The notes: generated by a model not told the origin, from the sequence alone. Positions 7,873 to 19,492 are shown, counted from the first letter of the stretch. The stretch is 64,000 bases of DNA from Bradyrhizobium sp. SZCCT0231 (GCF_018130245.1 NZ_JAFCKP010000016.1:113696-177695), one strand, 5' to 3'. Translations and numbers: made by a program.

Positions 7873-8880
7873 CTACGCCACCCCCGCGCGCAGCAGGTCG
7901 TGCAGGTGCACGATGCCCACCACCTTGTTCGCCTCGGTCACCAGCAGCGTCGTGATCTTGCGGGTGTTCAACACCTCGATCATCTCGCTCGCCAGCATCG
8001 AAGGCGGCACGGACTTCGGCTGCTTCGTCATGATCTCATCGACCGCCACCGTCAAAAGATCGGGCCGCATGTGGCGGCGCAGGTCGCCGTCGGTGATGAT
8101 GCCGACGGCCTCGCCCGCAGCGTTGACGATGCAGACGCAGCCGAGCCCCTTGGCCGACATCTCGACCACGGCTTCGGACATCTCGGTACCTTCAGGCTTG
8201 ACCGGAATCTCCGCGCCGGTGCGCATGTAGTCACGGACGAATTTCAGCATCGCGCCCAGCTTGCCGCCGGGGTGGAAATGCGCGAACTCCAGCGCTGTGA
8301 AGCCGCGCCCCTCCAGCAGCGCGATCGCAATGGCGTCGCCGATCGCGGCCTGCATCAGGGTCGAGGTGGTCGGCGCCAGATTGTGCGGGCAGGCCTCGCG
8401 CGCCTTCGGCAGCTCGATCACGATGTCGGCGGCCTGGCCGAGCGAGGATGCGGCGTTCGACGTCACTGCGATCATGGGGATCGCAAAGCGGGCCGAATAG
8501 TTCACCAGCGTCTTCATCTCCGGCTGCTCGCCGGACCAGGACAGCGCCATGATGACGTCGTCAGTGGTGATCATGCCGAGGTCGCCATGGGCGGCTTCCG
8601 CGGTGTGGACGAAGAAGGCGGGCGTGCCGGTCGAGGCCAGCGTCGCCGCGATCTTGCGTCCCATGTGGCCGGACTTGCCGAGCCCGGTGACGATGACGCG
8701 GCCCTTGGCCTGCCGGATCAGCTCGACGGCCTTGGCGAAGGTCGCGCCGAGCGGGCCGCGCAGGGCGGCGGCGAGCGCGTTGATGCCGCCGCTCTCCGTC
8801 TCCAGCGTGCGGAGCGCGGATTCGACGCTTGTCGGAATGGGGCCGGATGATTGGGTCATCAGCGGTTTCGAGCTCGGCAT
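7873..8880 (-). CDS. kdsD: D-arabinose-5-phosphate isomerase (KpsF/GutQ family)
   Basis: Interconverts D-ribulose 5-phosphate and D-arabinose 5-phosphate, the first step toward Kdo for lipopolysaccharide. The protein has 335 residues. An N-terminal SIS domain contains GRVIVTGLGKSGHMGRKIAATL, FVHTAEAAHGDLG and ALSWSGEQPE, and two CBS domains follow (GCVCIVNAAGEAVGIITDGDL and ITTLLVTEANKVVGIVHLHDLL). The length matches the family. Start ATG at 8880 is preferred; a second ATG at 8858 would remove seven residues. The gene stands alone, divergent from an outer-membrane protein gene. Confidence 0.93.
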   Translation of the reverse strand: MPSSKPLMTQSSGPIPTSVESALRTLETESGGINALAAALRGPLGATFAKAVELIRQAKGRVIVTGLGKSGHMGRKIAATLASTGTPAFFVHTAEAAHGDLGMITTDDVIMALSWSGEQPEMKTLVNYSARFAIPMIAVTSNAASSLGQAADIVIELPKAREACPHNLAPTTSTLMQAAIGDAIAIALLEGRGFTALEFAHFHPGGKLGAMLKFVRDYMRTGAEIPVKPEGTEMSEAVVEMSAKGLGCVCIVNAAGEAVGIITDGDLRRHMRPDLLTVAVDEIMTKQPKSVPPSMLASEMIEVLNTRKITTLLVTEANKVVGIVHLHDLLRAGVA

Positions 8881-8977
8881 GGTCTGGTCCAGGGAGGAGG
8901 GGCGTGCGCCCGTTGGCGCCTGCTTAGCACGCCCCGACCAGCGAGGCGACGAGCGCGCCAACACCCTCAACGGGTCA

Positions 8978-9009
8978 TTAACCATAATTGTTTTAACTCC
9001 ATTAACGAT
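8978..9009. promoter_or_regulatory. Cluster of CtrA-like TTAAC motifs
   Basis: TTAACCAT at 8978 and TTAACGAT at 9002, with a further TTTTAAC between them, lie just before the outer-membrane barrel gene. TTAACCAT and TTAA-N7-TTAA are known forms of the alphaproteobacterial CtrA site. The spacing here does not fit the second form exactly, so this is a tentative call. Confidence 0.3.
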
Positions 9010-9071
9010 GGTTCCCGCCTGTCGGCGGAGGCGATCGTGAAAGTATTTGATTTCGTTGGGGTAATTCCATC

Positions 9072-10814
9072 GTGGGGTCGTCTCCAGGCAGGAGCCGGAG
9101 CAAACGCGCGCAGTTCCTGCGCGCCGCATTGCCGTGCCTGGCGCTGACTGCCCTCGGAAGCGGCCCCGCGGCCGCCCAGAGCCTCACGCCCGACCTGTTC
9201 AATCCCAACCGCGGCGGCTTCGCCTCGCCCGACACGCTGCCGACGCGCCGCACGGCGGGCGTGCCGCAGGCGCCGTCGGATGCGCTGCCGGCACTGCCCG
9301 ATCCCAATGCCGATCCGCGCAAGGCCCGCGAGAGGCCGGCGACCTCGCGCATCGGTCAGGTCCCGACCTACGGCCTGCCCGCCGCCACCGGCGCGAGCAG
9401 CTCCGGCTACGACTCGCTCAACCGCAAGCGGCAGCAGCCAAAGCTTCATCCTGGCCAGCCAAAGCCGAAGCGTCCCGTCGGCCCGGGTTCGCCGCCGCCA
9501 CCGGCAACGCCGGTCACGACGCTGGGTCCGCCGCGCATCGCGCCGCCGCCGTCCGAGACCGCGCACAAGACGCCGGTAGCCCCGGCGATGGCCGGCAACG
9601 TGCCCGGCCAGCCGCTGCGCCGCCGCCTCAAGCTGGATGAGGATCCGTTCGGCGCGGTCGGCGATTATGCCGGCAGCTTCCTGATCAAAGGCGGGCTCGA
9701 GCTCTCTGCCGGCTACGACACCAATCCGACGCGCCTCAACAAGCCTGTCGGTTCGCCGGCCTATGTGGTCGCGCCCGATCTCCTCGTGGTGTCCGATTGG
9801 GAGCGCCACGCGCTGGTCGCCGATTTGCGCGGCTCGTTCTCGGGCTACACCAACGACATGCCGGCGACCATCGACGGCTTCGCCTCGCCGTCGCCGGTCG
9901 AGGCCAACCGTCCCGATTTCAACGGCCATGTCGATGGCCGGCTCGACGTCACCCGCGACTTCAAGCTGACCTCGCAGCTGCGCCTGCGGCTCGCCACCGA
10001 CAATCCCGGCAGCCCCAACGTGCAGGCCGGCCTGCAGAAATATCCTGTCTATGCCACCTACGGCACGACGATCGGCTTCGACCAGACCTTCAATCGCTTC
10101 CAGGTCGCTGCCGGCGCCACGGTCGATCGCACCGCCTACACCGACTCGAAACTTACCGACGGCTCGACCTTCAGCAATAGCGACCGCGACTTCAATCAGT
10201 ATGGCGGCGTCGGACGCTTCTCCTACGATCTGAAGCCGGGCCTGAAGCCCTTCGTCGAGATCGAGGGCGACACCCGCGTCCACGACCTGGCGGCCGATCG
10301 CAACGGTTATTTCCGCGATTCGAACGGCGGCTATGCCAAGATCGGATCGTCCTTCGAGTTCTCGCGCATCCTCACCGGCGAGATCTCGGTCGGCTATTCC
10401 GCGCGCAACTACACCGACCCGCGTCTCAGCCAGCTGTCCGGCTTCCTCACCACGGGCTCCCTGATCTGGAATGCCAGCGGCCTCACCACGGTGAAATTCT
10501 TCACCGACACGCAGATCAACGAGACCACGATCCCCGGGTCCTCCGGCGTCCTGGTGCGCACCTACGCCGCGGAAGTCGACCACGACTTCCGCCGTTGGCT
10601 CACCGCAATCGGCAAGTTCACCTACGGCACCTACGACTACCAGGGCCAGAACCGCAACGACAAGACCTACTCGCTCGAAGGCAATTTGATCTACAAGCTC
10701 AACCGCAACATCTGGATCAAGGGCACACTGCGCCACGACATCCTGGATTCGAACCAGGCGGGATCGAGCTCGCAGGGCACGGTGGTGATGCTGGGGGTGA
10801 GGCTGCAGAATTGA
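9072..10814 (+). CDS. Outer-membrane beta-barrel protein (BBP2_2-like)
   Basis: A 580-residue exported protein. A signal peptide (RAALPCLALTALGSGPAAAQ) is followed by a long Pro-rich, probably disordered stretch to about residue 190. A C-terminal barrel region then shows alternating strands such as GGLELSAGYDTNP, LTSQLRLRLAT, FQVAAGATVDR, GEISVGYSARNY, NIWIKGTLRHDIL and a last strand ending VMLGVRLQN. It resembles the putative beta-barrel porin 2 family seen near exopolysaccharide genes, but its role is unknown. The start codon is GTG at 9072; no stronger start lies close to the signal peptide. Confidence 0.8.
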   Translation: MGSSPGRSRSKRAQFLRAALPCLALTALGSGPAAAQSLTPDLFNPNRGGFASPDTLPTRRTAGVPQAPSDALPALPDPNADPRKARERPATSRIGQVPTYGLPAATGASSSGYDSLNRKRQQPKLHPGQPKPKRPVGPGSPPPPATPVTTLGPPRIAPPPSETAHKTPVAPAMAGNVPGQPLRRRLKLDEDPFGAVGDYAGSFLIKGGLELSAGYDTNPTRLNKPVGSPAYVVAPDLLVVSDWERHALVADLRGSFSGYTNDMPATIDGFASPSPVEANRPDFNGHVDGRLDVTRDFKLTSQLRLRLATDNPGSPNVQAGLQKYPVYATYGTTIGFDQTFNRFQVAAGATVDRTAYTDSKLTDGSTFSNSDRDFNQYGGVGRFSYDLKPGLKPFVEIEGDTRVHDLAADRNGYFRDSNGGYAKIGSSFEFSRILTGEISVGYSARNYTDPRLSQLSGFLTTGSLIWNASGLTTVKFFTDTQINETTIPGSSGVLVRTYAAEVDHDFRRWLTAIGKFTYGTYDYQGQNRNDKTYSLEGNLIYKLNRNIWIKGTLRHDILDSNQAGSSSQGTVVMLGVRLQN

Positions 10815-10877
10815 GAGGCGGCGGCGGGTATTTGAGCGTGTGCGGCACTATGGGCACCGCTCTTGCCACTCACTCCG

Positions 10878-10984
10878 CCGTCATGCCCCGGCTTGACCGG
10901 GGCATCCAGTACGCCGCGCCTCATCCGTATACGTTTGACGTCTCTGGAATACTGGATCGCCCGGTCAAGCCGGGCGATGACACC
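10878..10984. repeat. Palindromic dispersed repeat (TCATGCCCCGG type)
   Basis: GTCATGCCCCGGCTTGACCG on the left pairs with CGGTCAAGCCGGGCGATGAC on the right. An internal pair, CATCCAGTA and TACTGGATC, gives an imperfect inner stem. It lies between the convergent barrel gene and gltD. Confidence 0.75.
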
Positions 10985-11014
10985 GTTTGCTGATTTGGCG
11001 GCGGAGCAAAAAAC

Positions 11015-12466
<1,452 letters not shown>

Positions 12467-12503
12467 TAAACCCGAAGTCCCTGCCGCTTAGTCGTTTGTT
12501 CTC

Positions 12504-12619
12504 TCACTCCTCATCCTGAGGAGCGGCGCACCCTTTGCGCCGCGTCTCGAAGGATAGAGGCCCGGATGGTGACCTCATGGTTCGAGACGGCGCTACGCAC
12601 CTCCTCACCATGAGGGCTT
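12504..12619. repeat. Palindromic repeat inside the gltB-gltD gap
   Basis: Several inverted pairs are visible: GCGGCGCA with TGCGCCGC, TCTCGAA with TTCGAGA, and CCTCATGGT with ACCATGAGG. The element lies in the transcribed gap between gltB and gltD. Its RNA could fold strongly and affect the ratio or stability of the two cistrons. Confidence 0.75.
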
Positions 12620-12623
12620 CTTC

Positions 12624-15600
12624 TTACGCCCCGATCGCGATTTTCGGCTCGGCGTCCGCGTTGGCGGCCAGTTCGCGCAGCGCGCGCCGGTACTCGACCG
12701 GCATCACCTTGCGGAATTTGGGCAGCCATTCCTTCCAATTGGCGAGGATCTCAGTGGCGCGCTTGGAGCCGGTTGCCTTGGCGTGGCGCGTGATCAGCAC
12801 GTGCAGCCGCTCGACGTCGGAGGCGAGCAGGTTGTTGAACACGTCGACCCGGCCATGCGCCTCGAGGTCACCGGAGGCGTGATAGGTGTCGGCGTTGATC
12901 ATCTCCTCCGACAGCACCGGCTCGAGCTCGACCATGCTGAGGTTGCACAGCTTGTCGAAGTCGCCGGCCTCGTCCAGCACATAGGCGATGCCGCCCGACA
13001 TGCCGGCCGCGAAGTTGCGCCCGGTCTTGCCGAGCACGACCACGATGCCGCCGGTCATGTATTCGCAGCAATGATCGCCCGCGCCCTCGACCACCGCCAC
13101 GGCACCGGAATTGCGCACGGCAAAACGTTCGCCGGCGATGCCGCGGAAGTAGCATTCGCCCTGGATCGCGCCGTACATCACGGTGTTGCCGACGATGATC
13201 GATTCTTCCGGCACGATCGCGGAGTTCTTCGGCGGCTTGACGATGATCTTGCCGCCCGAGAGGCCCTTGCCGACATAGTCGTTGCCTTCACCTTCGAGCT
13301 CGAAGGTGACGCCATTGGCAAGCCACGCGCCGAAGGCCTGGCCGGCAGTGCCCTTGAGGCTGACATGGATAGTGTCCTGCGGCAGGCCGGCATGGCCGTA
13401 GATCTTGGCGACCGCGCCCGACAGCATCGCACCCGCAGAGCGGTTGGTGCTGTTGATCGCGGCCTCGATCTTCACCGGCGCGCCGCGGTCGAGCGCAGGC
13501 GTCGCCTGCTCGATCAGCGAGCGGTCGAGCACCGCCTCCAGATGATGGTTCTGGCGCTCGGAGTGATAGATCTTCTGGCCCTTCTCTTCCTTCTGCTTGA
13601 CGAACAGCTTCGAGAAGTCGAGCCCCTTGGCCTTCCAGTGCGCGACCAGACGGGTCTGGTCGAGCAGCTGCACCTGGCCGACCATCTCGTTGAAGGTGCG
13701 GAAGCCGAGGCTCGCCATGATCTCGCGGACCTCTTCTGCGACGAAGAAGAAGTAGTTGATCACGTGCTCGGGCTGGCCGGTGAAGCGCTTGCGCAGCACC
13801 GGGTCCTGGGTCGCGACGCCGACCGGGCAGGTGTTGAGATGGCACTTGCGCATCATGATGCAGCCGGCCGCGATCAGCGGCGCGGTGGCAAAGCCGAACT
13901 CGTCGGCCCCGAGGAGGGCGCCGATCACGACGTCACGTCCGGTGCGGAAGCCGCCGTCGACCTGGACCACGATGCGGCTGCGCAGCCGCTCGCGCACCAG
14001 CGTCTGGTGGGTCTCGGCTAGCCCAATCTCCCACGGCGAGCCGGCGTGCTTGATCGAGGTCAGGGGCGATGCGCCCGTGCCGCCCTCGAAGCCCGCGATC
14101 GTGACATGGTCGGCGCGGGCCTTGGCAACGCCCGCGGCCACCGTGCCGACGCCGATCTCGGAGACGAGCTTGACCGAGACGTCGCCCGTCGGGTTGACGT
14201 TCTTGAGGTCGTAGATCAGCTGCGCCAGGTCCTCGATCGAGTAGATGTCGTGGTGCGGCGGCGGCGAGATCAGGCCGACGCCCGGCGTCGAGTGCCGGAC
14301 TCTTGCGATGGTCGCGTCGACCTTGTGGCCGGGCAGCTGGCCGCCTTCGCCGGGCTTGGCACCCTGCGCCATCTTGATCTGCATCATGTCGGAGTTGACG
14401 AGATACTCCGTGGTGACGCCGAAGCGGCCCGAGGCGACCTGCTTGATCGCCGAACGCATGGAATCGCCGTTCGGCATCGGCTTGAAGCGGTCGGCTTCCT
14501 CGCCGCCTTCGCCGGTGTTCGACTTGCCGCCGATCCGGTTCATGGCGATGGCGAGCGTGGTGTGCGCCTCGCGCGAGATCGAGCCGAAGCTCATCGCACC
14601 GGTGGCGAAGCGCTTGACGATGTCCTTGGCCGGCTCGACCTGGTCGAGCGGGATTGGCTTGCGCTTCTCTTCCTCCGCGTTCTTGATCCGGAACAGGCCG
14701 CGCAGCGTCAAAAGACGCTCCGACTGCTCGTTGAGGATCTTGGCGAAGGCGCGATAGCGCTCCAGCGAATTGCCGCGGGCGGCATGCTGGAGGAGGCCGA
14801 CCGACTCGGCGGTCCAGGCATGGTCCTCGCCGCGGCTGCGATAGGCATATTCGCCGCCGACGTCGAGCGCGCTCTTGTAGACCTGCGCCTCGCCGAACGC
14901 GTCGGCATGGCGGCGCACGGCCTCTTCCGCGATCTCGGCGAGACCGACGCCCTCGACGCGCGTGTGCGTGCCCGCGAAGAACTTGGCGACGAAATCGGCC
15001 TTGAGACCGACGGCGTCGAAGATCTGCGCGCCGCAGTAGGACTGGTAGGTCGAGATGCCCATCTTGGACATCACCTTCAGAAGCCCCTTGCCGATCGACT
15101 TGATGTAGCGCTTGACGATCTCGTAGTCGTCGAGCGAGCTGGGCAGGCGGTCCTTCATCGCGATGATGGTCTCGAACGCGAGGTAAGGATTGATCGCTTC
15201 GGCGCCGTAGCCGGCCAGGCAGGCGAAGTGATGCACTTCGCGCGGCTCGCCGGATTCGACGACGAGACCGACCGAGGTGCGCAGTCCGACGCGGATCAGA
15301 TGATGATGCACGGCGGCGCAGGCCAGCAGTGCCGGGATCGGCACCCGGTCGGTGCCGACCATGCGGTCGGACAGGATGATGATGTTGACGCCCTCGCGCA
15401 CCGCGCTTTCCGCGCGCGCGCAGAGCTCGTCGAGCACCTGGTCCATGCCCGCCGCGCCGAGGCCGGCGTGGAACGTGGTGTCCAGCGTGCGCGACTTGAA
15501 GTGCGAATCGGCCACCTCCGAGATCGAGCGGATCTTCTCGAGGTCCGCGTCGGTCAGGATCGGCTGGCGCACTTCGAGGCGCTTGGTCGTGGCCATGCCC

Positions 15601-17357
15601 TGCAGGTCGAACAGGTTCGGCCGCGGTCCGATGATGGAGACGAGGCTCATCACCAGCTCCTCGCGGATCGGGTCGATCGGCGGGTTGGTGACCTGCGCGA
15701 AGTTCTGCTTGAAATAGGTGAACAGCGGCTTGGCCTTGTCCGACAGCGCCGAGATCGGCGTGTCGTTGCCCATCGAGCCCGCGGCTTCCTCGCCGGTGGC
15801 CGCCATCGGCGTCATCAGGATGGCGATGTCTTCCTGGCTGTAGCCGAACGCCTGCTGGCGATCGAGCAGCGACAGGTTGGAGCGCACGCCGGTGGTCGGA
15901 ACCTTCGGCAGCTCTTCCAGCACGATCTGGGTCCGCTCCAGCCACTCCTTGTAGGGATGGCTCCTGGCGAGCTCGGCCTTGATCTCGTCGTCCGGGATCA
16001 GGCGGCCCTGCTCGAGGTCGACCAGCAGCATCTTGCCGGGCTGCAGGCGCCACTTGGTGATGATCTGGTCCTCGGGGATGGTCAGCACGCCCATCTCCGA
16101 CGCCATCACGATGCGGTCGTCCTTGGTGACGAGATAGCGCGCCGGCCGCAATCCATTGCGGTCGAGCGTGGCGCCGATCTGGCGGCCGTCGGTGAAGGCG
16201 ATCGCGGCGGGGCCGTCCCACGGCTCCATCAGCGCGGCATGATATTCGTAGAAGGCGCGGCGCTTCTCATCCATCAAGGGATTGCCGGCCCATGCCTCCG
16301 GAATCATCATCATCACGGCGTGCGGCAGCGAGTAGCCGCCCTGCACCAGGAATTCGAGCGCGTTGTCGAAACAGGCGGTGTCCGACTGGCCTTCGTAGGA
16401 GATCGGCCAGAGCCGGTTGATGTCCTTGCCGTAGAGCTCGGAGCTCACCGAGGCCTGGCGCGCCGCCATCCAGTTGGTGTTGCCGCGCAGCGTGTTGATC
16501 TCGCCATTATGCGCGATCATGCGGTACGGGTGCGCCAGCGACCAGGCCGGGAAGGTGTTGGTCGAGAAGCGCTGGTGAACGAGGGCGAGCGCGCTCTCGA
16601 AATCCTTCTCGTGCAGGTCGGGGTAGTACTTGCCGAGCTGGTCGGCGAGAAACATGCCCTTGTAGATCACGGTGCGGCAGGACATCGAGCAGGGGTAATA
16701 GCCGGCGAGGCCGCGGTCGCGGCGCTGGTAGATCGCCTGCGAGATCGACTTGCGCAGGATGTAGAGCCGGCGCTCGAACTCGTCCTCGGTCTTGGCGGTG
16801 CCGTTGCGGCCGATGAACACCTGCATGCAGGCGGGCTCGGTCGGCTTCACGGTGACGCCGAGCGAGGAATTGTCGGTCGGCACGTCGCGCCAGCCCAGCA
16901 GGGTCAGACCCTCTTCCTTGATCTGGTCGGCGATGATGCTCTTGATGACGTTGCGCCAGGCGGTGTCGCGCGGCATGAACAGCGCGCCGATGGCGTATTC
17001 GCCCGGCGCCGGCAGCGCGAAGCCGAGTTCCTTCGCCTTGCGGCTGAAGAAGGCGTGCGGGATCTGCACCAGGATGCCGGCGCCGTCACCGGCGCGCGGG
17101 TCGGCGCCGACGGCGCCGCGGTGCTCGAGGTTGCAGAGGATGCTCAGCGCGTCCGAGACGATCTCGTGCGACTTCTTGCCCTTTATGTTGGCGATGAAGC
17201 CGACGCCGCAGGAGTCCTTCTCCAGGCTCGGATCGTAGAGGCCCTCGGCTTTGGGCCGCGAATTGTGCTCCTGAATCGGATCGGTCGTTTTCGAGGCGAC
17301 CGTCGCCGACAGCTCTTCTGCCACGATGTTTGCGCGCTCGAATTGCGACCCGTTCAT
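12624..17357 (-). CDS. gltB: Glutamate synthase, large (alpha) subunit
   Basis: The large GOGAT subunit, 1577 residues from ATG at 17357. After a propeptide of 49 residues, Cys50 in [14 protein letters not shown] is the expected N-terminal nucleophile of the glutamine amidotransferase domain. The FMN/synthase domain contains [19 protein letters not shown]. The 3Fe-4S cysteines are in [19 protein letters not shown], and the C-terminal beta-helix domain has the repeated GG/GE pattern. An upstream in-frame ATG at 17375 is weaker, because GGAGAGGATAGG is well placed for 17357. It forms an operon with gltD. Confidence 0.97.
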   Translation of the reverse strand: MNGSQFERANIVAEELSATVASKTTDPIQEHNSRPKAEGLYDPSLEKDSCGVGFIANIKGKKSHEIVSDALSILCNLEHRGAVGADPRAGDGAGILVQIPHAFFSRKAKELGFALPAPGEYAIGALFMPRDTAWRNVIKSIIADQIKEEGLTLLGWRDVPTDNSSLGVTVKPTEPACMQVFIGRNGTAKTEDEFERRLYILRKSISQAIYQRRDRGLAGYYPCSMSCRTVIYKGMFLADQLGKYYPDLHEKDFESALALVHQRFSTNTFPAWSLAHPYRMIAHNGEINTLRGNTNWMAARQASVSSELYGKDINRLWPISYEGQSDTACFDNALEFLVQGGYSLPHAVMMMIPEAWAGNPLMDEKRRAFYEYHAALMEPWDGPAAIAFTDGRQIGATLDRNGLRPARYLVTKDDRIVMASEMGVLTIPEDQIITKWRLQPGKMLLVDLEQGRLIPDDEIKAELARSHPYKEWLERTQIVLEELPKVPTTGVRSNLSLLDRQQAFGYSQEDIAILMTPMAATGEEAAGSMGNDTPISALSDKAKPLFTYFKQNFAQVTNPPIDPIREELVMSLVSIIGPRPNLFDLQGMATTKRLEVRQPILTDADLEKIRSISEVADSHFKSRTLDTTFHAGLGAAGMDQVLDELCARAESAVREGVNIIILSDRMVGTDRVPIPALLACAAVHHHLIRVGLRTSVGLVVESGEPREVHHFACLAGYGAEAINPYLAFETIIAMKDRLPSSLDDYEIVKRYIKSIGKGLLKVMSKMGISTYQSYCGAQIFDAVGLKADFVAKFFAGTHTRVEGVGLAEIAEEAVRRHADAFGEAQVYKSALDVGGEYAYRSRGEDHAWTAESVGLLQHAARGNSLERYRAFAKILNEQSERLLTLRGLFRIKNAEEEKRKPIPLDQVEPAKDIVKRFATGAMSFGSISREAHTTLAIAMNRIGGKSNTGEGGEEADRFKPMPNGDSMRSAIKQVASGRFGVTTEYLVNSDMMQIKMAQGAKPGEGGQLPGHKVDATIARVRHSTPGVGLISPPPHHDIYSIEDLAQLIYDLKNVNPTGDVSVKLVSEIGVGTVAAGVAKARADHVTIAGFEGGTGASPLTSIKHAGSPWEIGLAETHQTLVRERLRSRIVVQVDGGFRTGRDVVIGALLGADEFGFATAPLIAAGCIMMRKCHLNTCPVGVATQDPVLRKRFTGQPEHVINYFFFVAEEVREIMASLGFRTFNEMVGQVQLLDQTRLVAHWKAKGLDFSKLFVKQKEEKGQKIYHSERQNHHLEAVLDRSLIEQATPALDRGAPVKIEAAINSTNRSAGAMLSGAVAKIYGHAGLPQDTIHVSLKGTAGQAFGAWLANGVTFELEGEGNDYVGKGLSGGKIIVKPPKNSAIVPEESIIVGNTVMYGAIQGECYFRGIAGERFAVRNSGAVAVVEGAGDHCCEYMTGGIVVVLGKTGRNFAAGMSGGIAYVLDEAGDFDKLCNLSMVELEPVLSEEMINADTYHASGDLEAHGRVDVFNNLLASDVERLHVLITRHAKATGSKRATEILANWKEWLPKFRKVMPVEYRRALRELAANADAEPKIAIGA

Positions 17358-17847
17358 TGTTCCTATCCTCTCCATGCGGCAAGCTGCCTCACCGCCACCT
17401 TCGGCGCACCTTGGGCGTCCCGCGGCACCCGCTCCTGGGCCACCGCTCGTCCGCTGCGAGCCGCATTTTCTTAAATTCAGGCCCAGGCGTTCTTCGTCCC
17501 CGAGAACGGCTTTGCCCGTTGCCTTATGGTGCTCGGAAGCACCAGCTTTCGCTGCAATCCCTGTGCCGGAACCGCAAGCAAAATTGAGACAGTCTTCCTG
17601 TCCTAACCATCACCTTGCCAAATTTTTGTCTAGCACACAAGCGCGCGAAAGTCCCGATTCCCGATAAGTCAATCAATCGCTTTCCAAAAGTTGCGCAGCC
17701 CCGGTTTTGAAGCAAACGCGCCCTGATCCGGCCCCGCCGGCGCCGAAATCCCGAATGAAGCTTCGGATTAACCCTTCGGAAGGCGCGCCACGCCGCAAGA
17801 AGCGAAAGAGGGCGGCCACCGGAGGGCCTGACAGGAGCGTCTCGATC
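17358..17847. other. 490-bp divergent upstream region of gltB
   Basis: No convincing gene is seen. The region is AT-richer around 17590-17640 and must hold the gltB promoter on the minus strand and the promoter of the small secreted-protein gene on the plus strand. I could not identify either with confidence. An in-frame extension of the plus-strand gene back to 17707 is possible but would bury its signal peptide. Confidence 0.5.
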
Positions 17848-18603
17848 ATGAAGTTTTTCACAGGATGTGTGGCGGCCGCCGCGCTGGCGCTGGCTGCGAG
17901 TGCGGTGCACGCCCAGGTTCCCGCGAGCGGTATCGCGAGAGGGGCCGTTATCGCGGTGTCGGATTTCGACGGACCCTACGCGCCGCCGGAGGCCGCCCCG
18001 CCGCCGCGTTACGGTTATGGCTACGGCTACGAGGAACGCGGTCCGGCGCAAGTCCTGTTGCCGTCAACGGAGGTTTACGCGGTGCTGCGCGAAAACGGCT
18101 TCTCGCCGCTCGGCATCCCACGCCTGCGCGGCAACGTCTACACCATCGCGGTGATCGACCATCGCGGCGACGATGGCCGGCTGGTGATCGACGCCCGCGA
18201 CGGGCGGATCATCCGCTTCATGCCCGCCGCCGACGCCTATGGCATGGCACCCGCCTATGACGACCGCGCGGTCGCGCCTTACGGGCCGCAAAGCGCGCTG
18301 CCGTCGCCGACCGTGATCCGCAGCGGTCCCCCGCGCCCGCCGGCGTCGATCCCGCATGTGGCAAGCCGCGCCGTGCCGCTGCCCAAGGCCGCCCCGCGGC
18401 GCGGCGAGACGCCGGTCGCTGCGGCAAAGCCGGCCGAGCCGGCGGCGCAGCAGGCCCAGGCAGCGCAGGCCCAGCCCGCGCAGCAAGCCGCCGCTGTGCA
18501 GGCGAAGCCGGCCGAGGCCGCTGCACCCACAGTTGGTCAGGCCAAGCCTGCGCCGACGATTCTGCCGACACAGGAGATGCCGGCCGTGCAGGGGCTGGAT
18601 TAG
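17848..18603 (+). CDS. Secreted protein of unknown function with PepSY-like segment
   Basis: A 251-residue protein with a clear signal peptide (MKFFTGCVAAAALALAASAVHA). The mature part has a Pro/Tyr/Gly stretch (PRYGYGYGYEERGP), then a short ordered region VYAVLRENGFSPLGIPRLRGNVY and LVIDARDGRIIRFMPA, which looks like a PepSY-type fold. A long Ala/Gln/Pro/Lys low-complexity tail ends the protein. Similar proteins are common and uncharacterised in rhizobia. ATG 17848 is chosen because the signal peptide starts there and CAGGAG precedes it; an upstream ATG at 17707 is in frame. Confidence 0.7.
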   Translation: MKFFTGCVAAAALALAASAVHAQVPASGIARGAVIAVSDFDGPYAPPEAAPPPRYGYGYGYEERGPAQVLLPSTEVYAVLRENGFSPLGIPRLRGNVYTIAVIDHRGDDGRLVIDARDGRIIRFMPAADAYGMAPAYDDRAVAPYGPQSALPSPTVIRSGPPRPPASIPHVASRAVPLPKAAPRRGETPVAAAKPAEPAAQQAQAAQAQPAQQAAAVQAKPAEAAAPTVGQAKPAPTILPTQEMPAVQGLD

Positions 18604-18639
18604 CGCTGCGAGTTTGGCGCGACAGTGCCCATCACACCC

Positions 18640-18688
18640 TCGCTGTCGTCCCCGCGAAGGCGTCCGTTCGCAGGGACGACATCGCGGA
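18640..18688. repeat. Short palindromic repeat (CGTCCCCGCGAAGGCG type)
   Basis: CTGTCGTCCCCGCGAAGGCG and the imperfect reverse copy CGCAGGGACGACA form a short hairpin. A longer copy of the same family is at 56276-56412. Confidence 0.6.
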
Positions 18689-18765
18689 GAGAGCTGAGCA
18701 AACAAAAGGCGCCTGGAATGCTCAGGCGCCCGTGGTGGCGTTCATGCGCTCTGTGATGCGATGTA

Positions 18766-18796
18766 AAACGAAAAACGCCCCGGGGCACCGGGGCGT
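18766..18796 (-). terminator. Rho-independent terminator of hsp20
   Basis: Read on the minus strand, ACGCCCCGG-TGCC-CCGGGGCGT is a perfect 9-bp stem followed by TTTTCGTTTT. It lies 26 bp after the hsp20 stop codon. Confidence 0.9.
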
Positions 18797-18821
18797 TCTT
18801 GCAACCTGGAAGTCGCTTGGC

Positions 18822-19286
18822 TTAGGCGGCTTGCGCGGCCGAGCTCTCGATCACCTGCGCCTTTGCGCTGGCGTTGATCGCGATCTGGCGCGGCTTCTTG
18901 GCCTCGGGAATCTCGCGGACGAGGTCGACGTGAAGCAGCCCGTTCTCGAGCGAGGCGTCCTTCACCTGCACGAAATCGGCAAGCTGGAAGGCGCGCTCGA
19001 ACGCACGCGCGGCGATGCCGCGGTAGAGCACTTCGGACTTCGAGTTCTCGCCTGCGACTTTCTCGCCCTTGATCGTCAGCGTGTTTTCCTTCGCGACGAT
19101 GGAGAGCTCGTCTTTGGCAAAGCCCGAGACCGCGACGGTGATGCGGTAGGCGTTCTCGCCGGTGCGCTCGATGTTGTAGGGGGGATAACCGGGGCTGCCG
19201 TCCGAGCTGGCCTGGTCGAGCAGGTTGAAGAGGCGGTCGAAGCCGACGGTGGAACGATAAAACGGAGTGAGATCGTAGGTACGCAT
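18822..19286 (-). CDS. Small heat shock protein, Hsp20/IbpA class
   Basis: An ATP-independent holdase chaperone of 154 residues. It begins MRTYDLTPFYRSTVGFDRLF, followed by an alpha-crystallin domain with PPYNIERTGENAYRITVAVSGF, LTIKGEK and RGIAARAFERAFQLADFV, which is characteristic of the class A (IbpA-like) rhizobial proteins. ATG at 19286 is preceded by GGAGGACTTGACC. The leader contains a probable ROSE thermometer and a heat-shock-type promoter lies upstream, so translation and transcription should both rise with temperature. A strong terminator follows the gene. Confidence 0.95.
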   Translation of the reverse strand: MRTYDLTPFYRSTVGFDRLFNLLDQASSDGSPGYPPYNIERTGENAYRITVAVSGFAKDELSIVAKENTLTIKGEKVAGENSKSEVLYRGIAARAFERAFQLADFVQVKDASLENGLLHVDLVREIPEAKKPRQIAINASAKAQVIESSAAQAA

Positions 19287-19398
19287 GGTCAAGTCCTCCA
19301 TTGAGCGACTGTTTAGGTAACCCGCCCGCCATCGGGCCGGGCTCATCTCTGTGTGCAGCCTGATGTTCCGGTTCCGAAACACTGGTAGCGGCCTGCAC
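19287..19398 (-). promoter_or_regulatory. ROSE-type RNA thermometer in the hsp20 leader
   Basis: The last leader hairpin (19293-19309) reads GTC-G-CTC, loop AATG, GAG-GAC. The ribosome site GGAGG is thus paired with TCGCT, which fits the conserved U(U/C)GCU of ROSE elements, with one G left unpaired opposite the site as in known ROSE hairpins. Further up, GCCCG-ATGG-CGGGC forms a stable stem. The length of about 110 nt and the position before an hsp20 gene also fit. Known ROSE RNAs melt at heat-shock temperature and free the ribosome site. Confidence 0.85.
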
Positions 19399-19405
19399 GA
19401 AGGTG

Positions 19406-19433
19406 ATATGGGTGGAACGAGACGGCGTTCAAG
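19406..19433 (-). promoter_or_regulatory. Sigma-32 (RpoH) type promoter of hsp20
   Basis: On the minus strand, CTTGAA (19428-19433) and CCCATAT (19406-19412) are separated by 15 bp. This matches the heat-shock consensus closely. Transcription would start near 19398, giving a leader of about 112 nt. Confidence 0.75.
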
Positions 19434-19492
19434 AGGGCGGCATTTGCGCCTTTTCGGCGCTTTAGCCCCTTGATTTGCAGTACTTCCCGCCT

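Noticed and set aside
14046-17474. A very long open frame (about 1140 codons) antisense to gltB
   Set aside because: It is the mirror of the gltB reading frame in GC-rich DNA; its composition (Arg, His, Asp, Gly, Leu rich) is typical of such shadows.
17707-17847. N-terminal extension of the secreted protein starting MKQTRPDPAPP
   Set aside because: It would place the signal peptide 47 residues inside the protein; the internal ATG has its own ribosome site.
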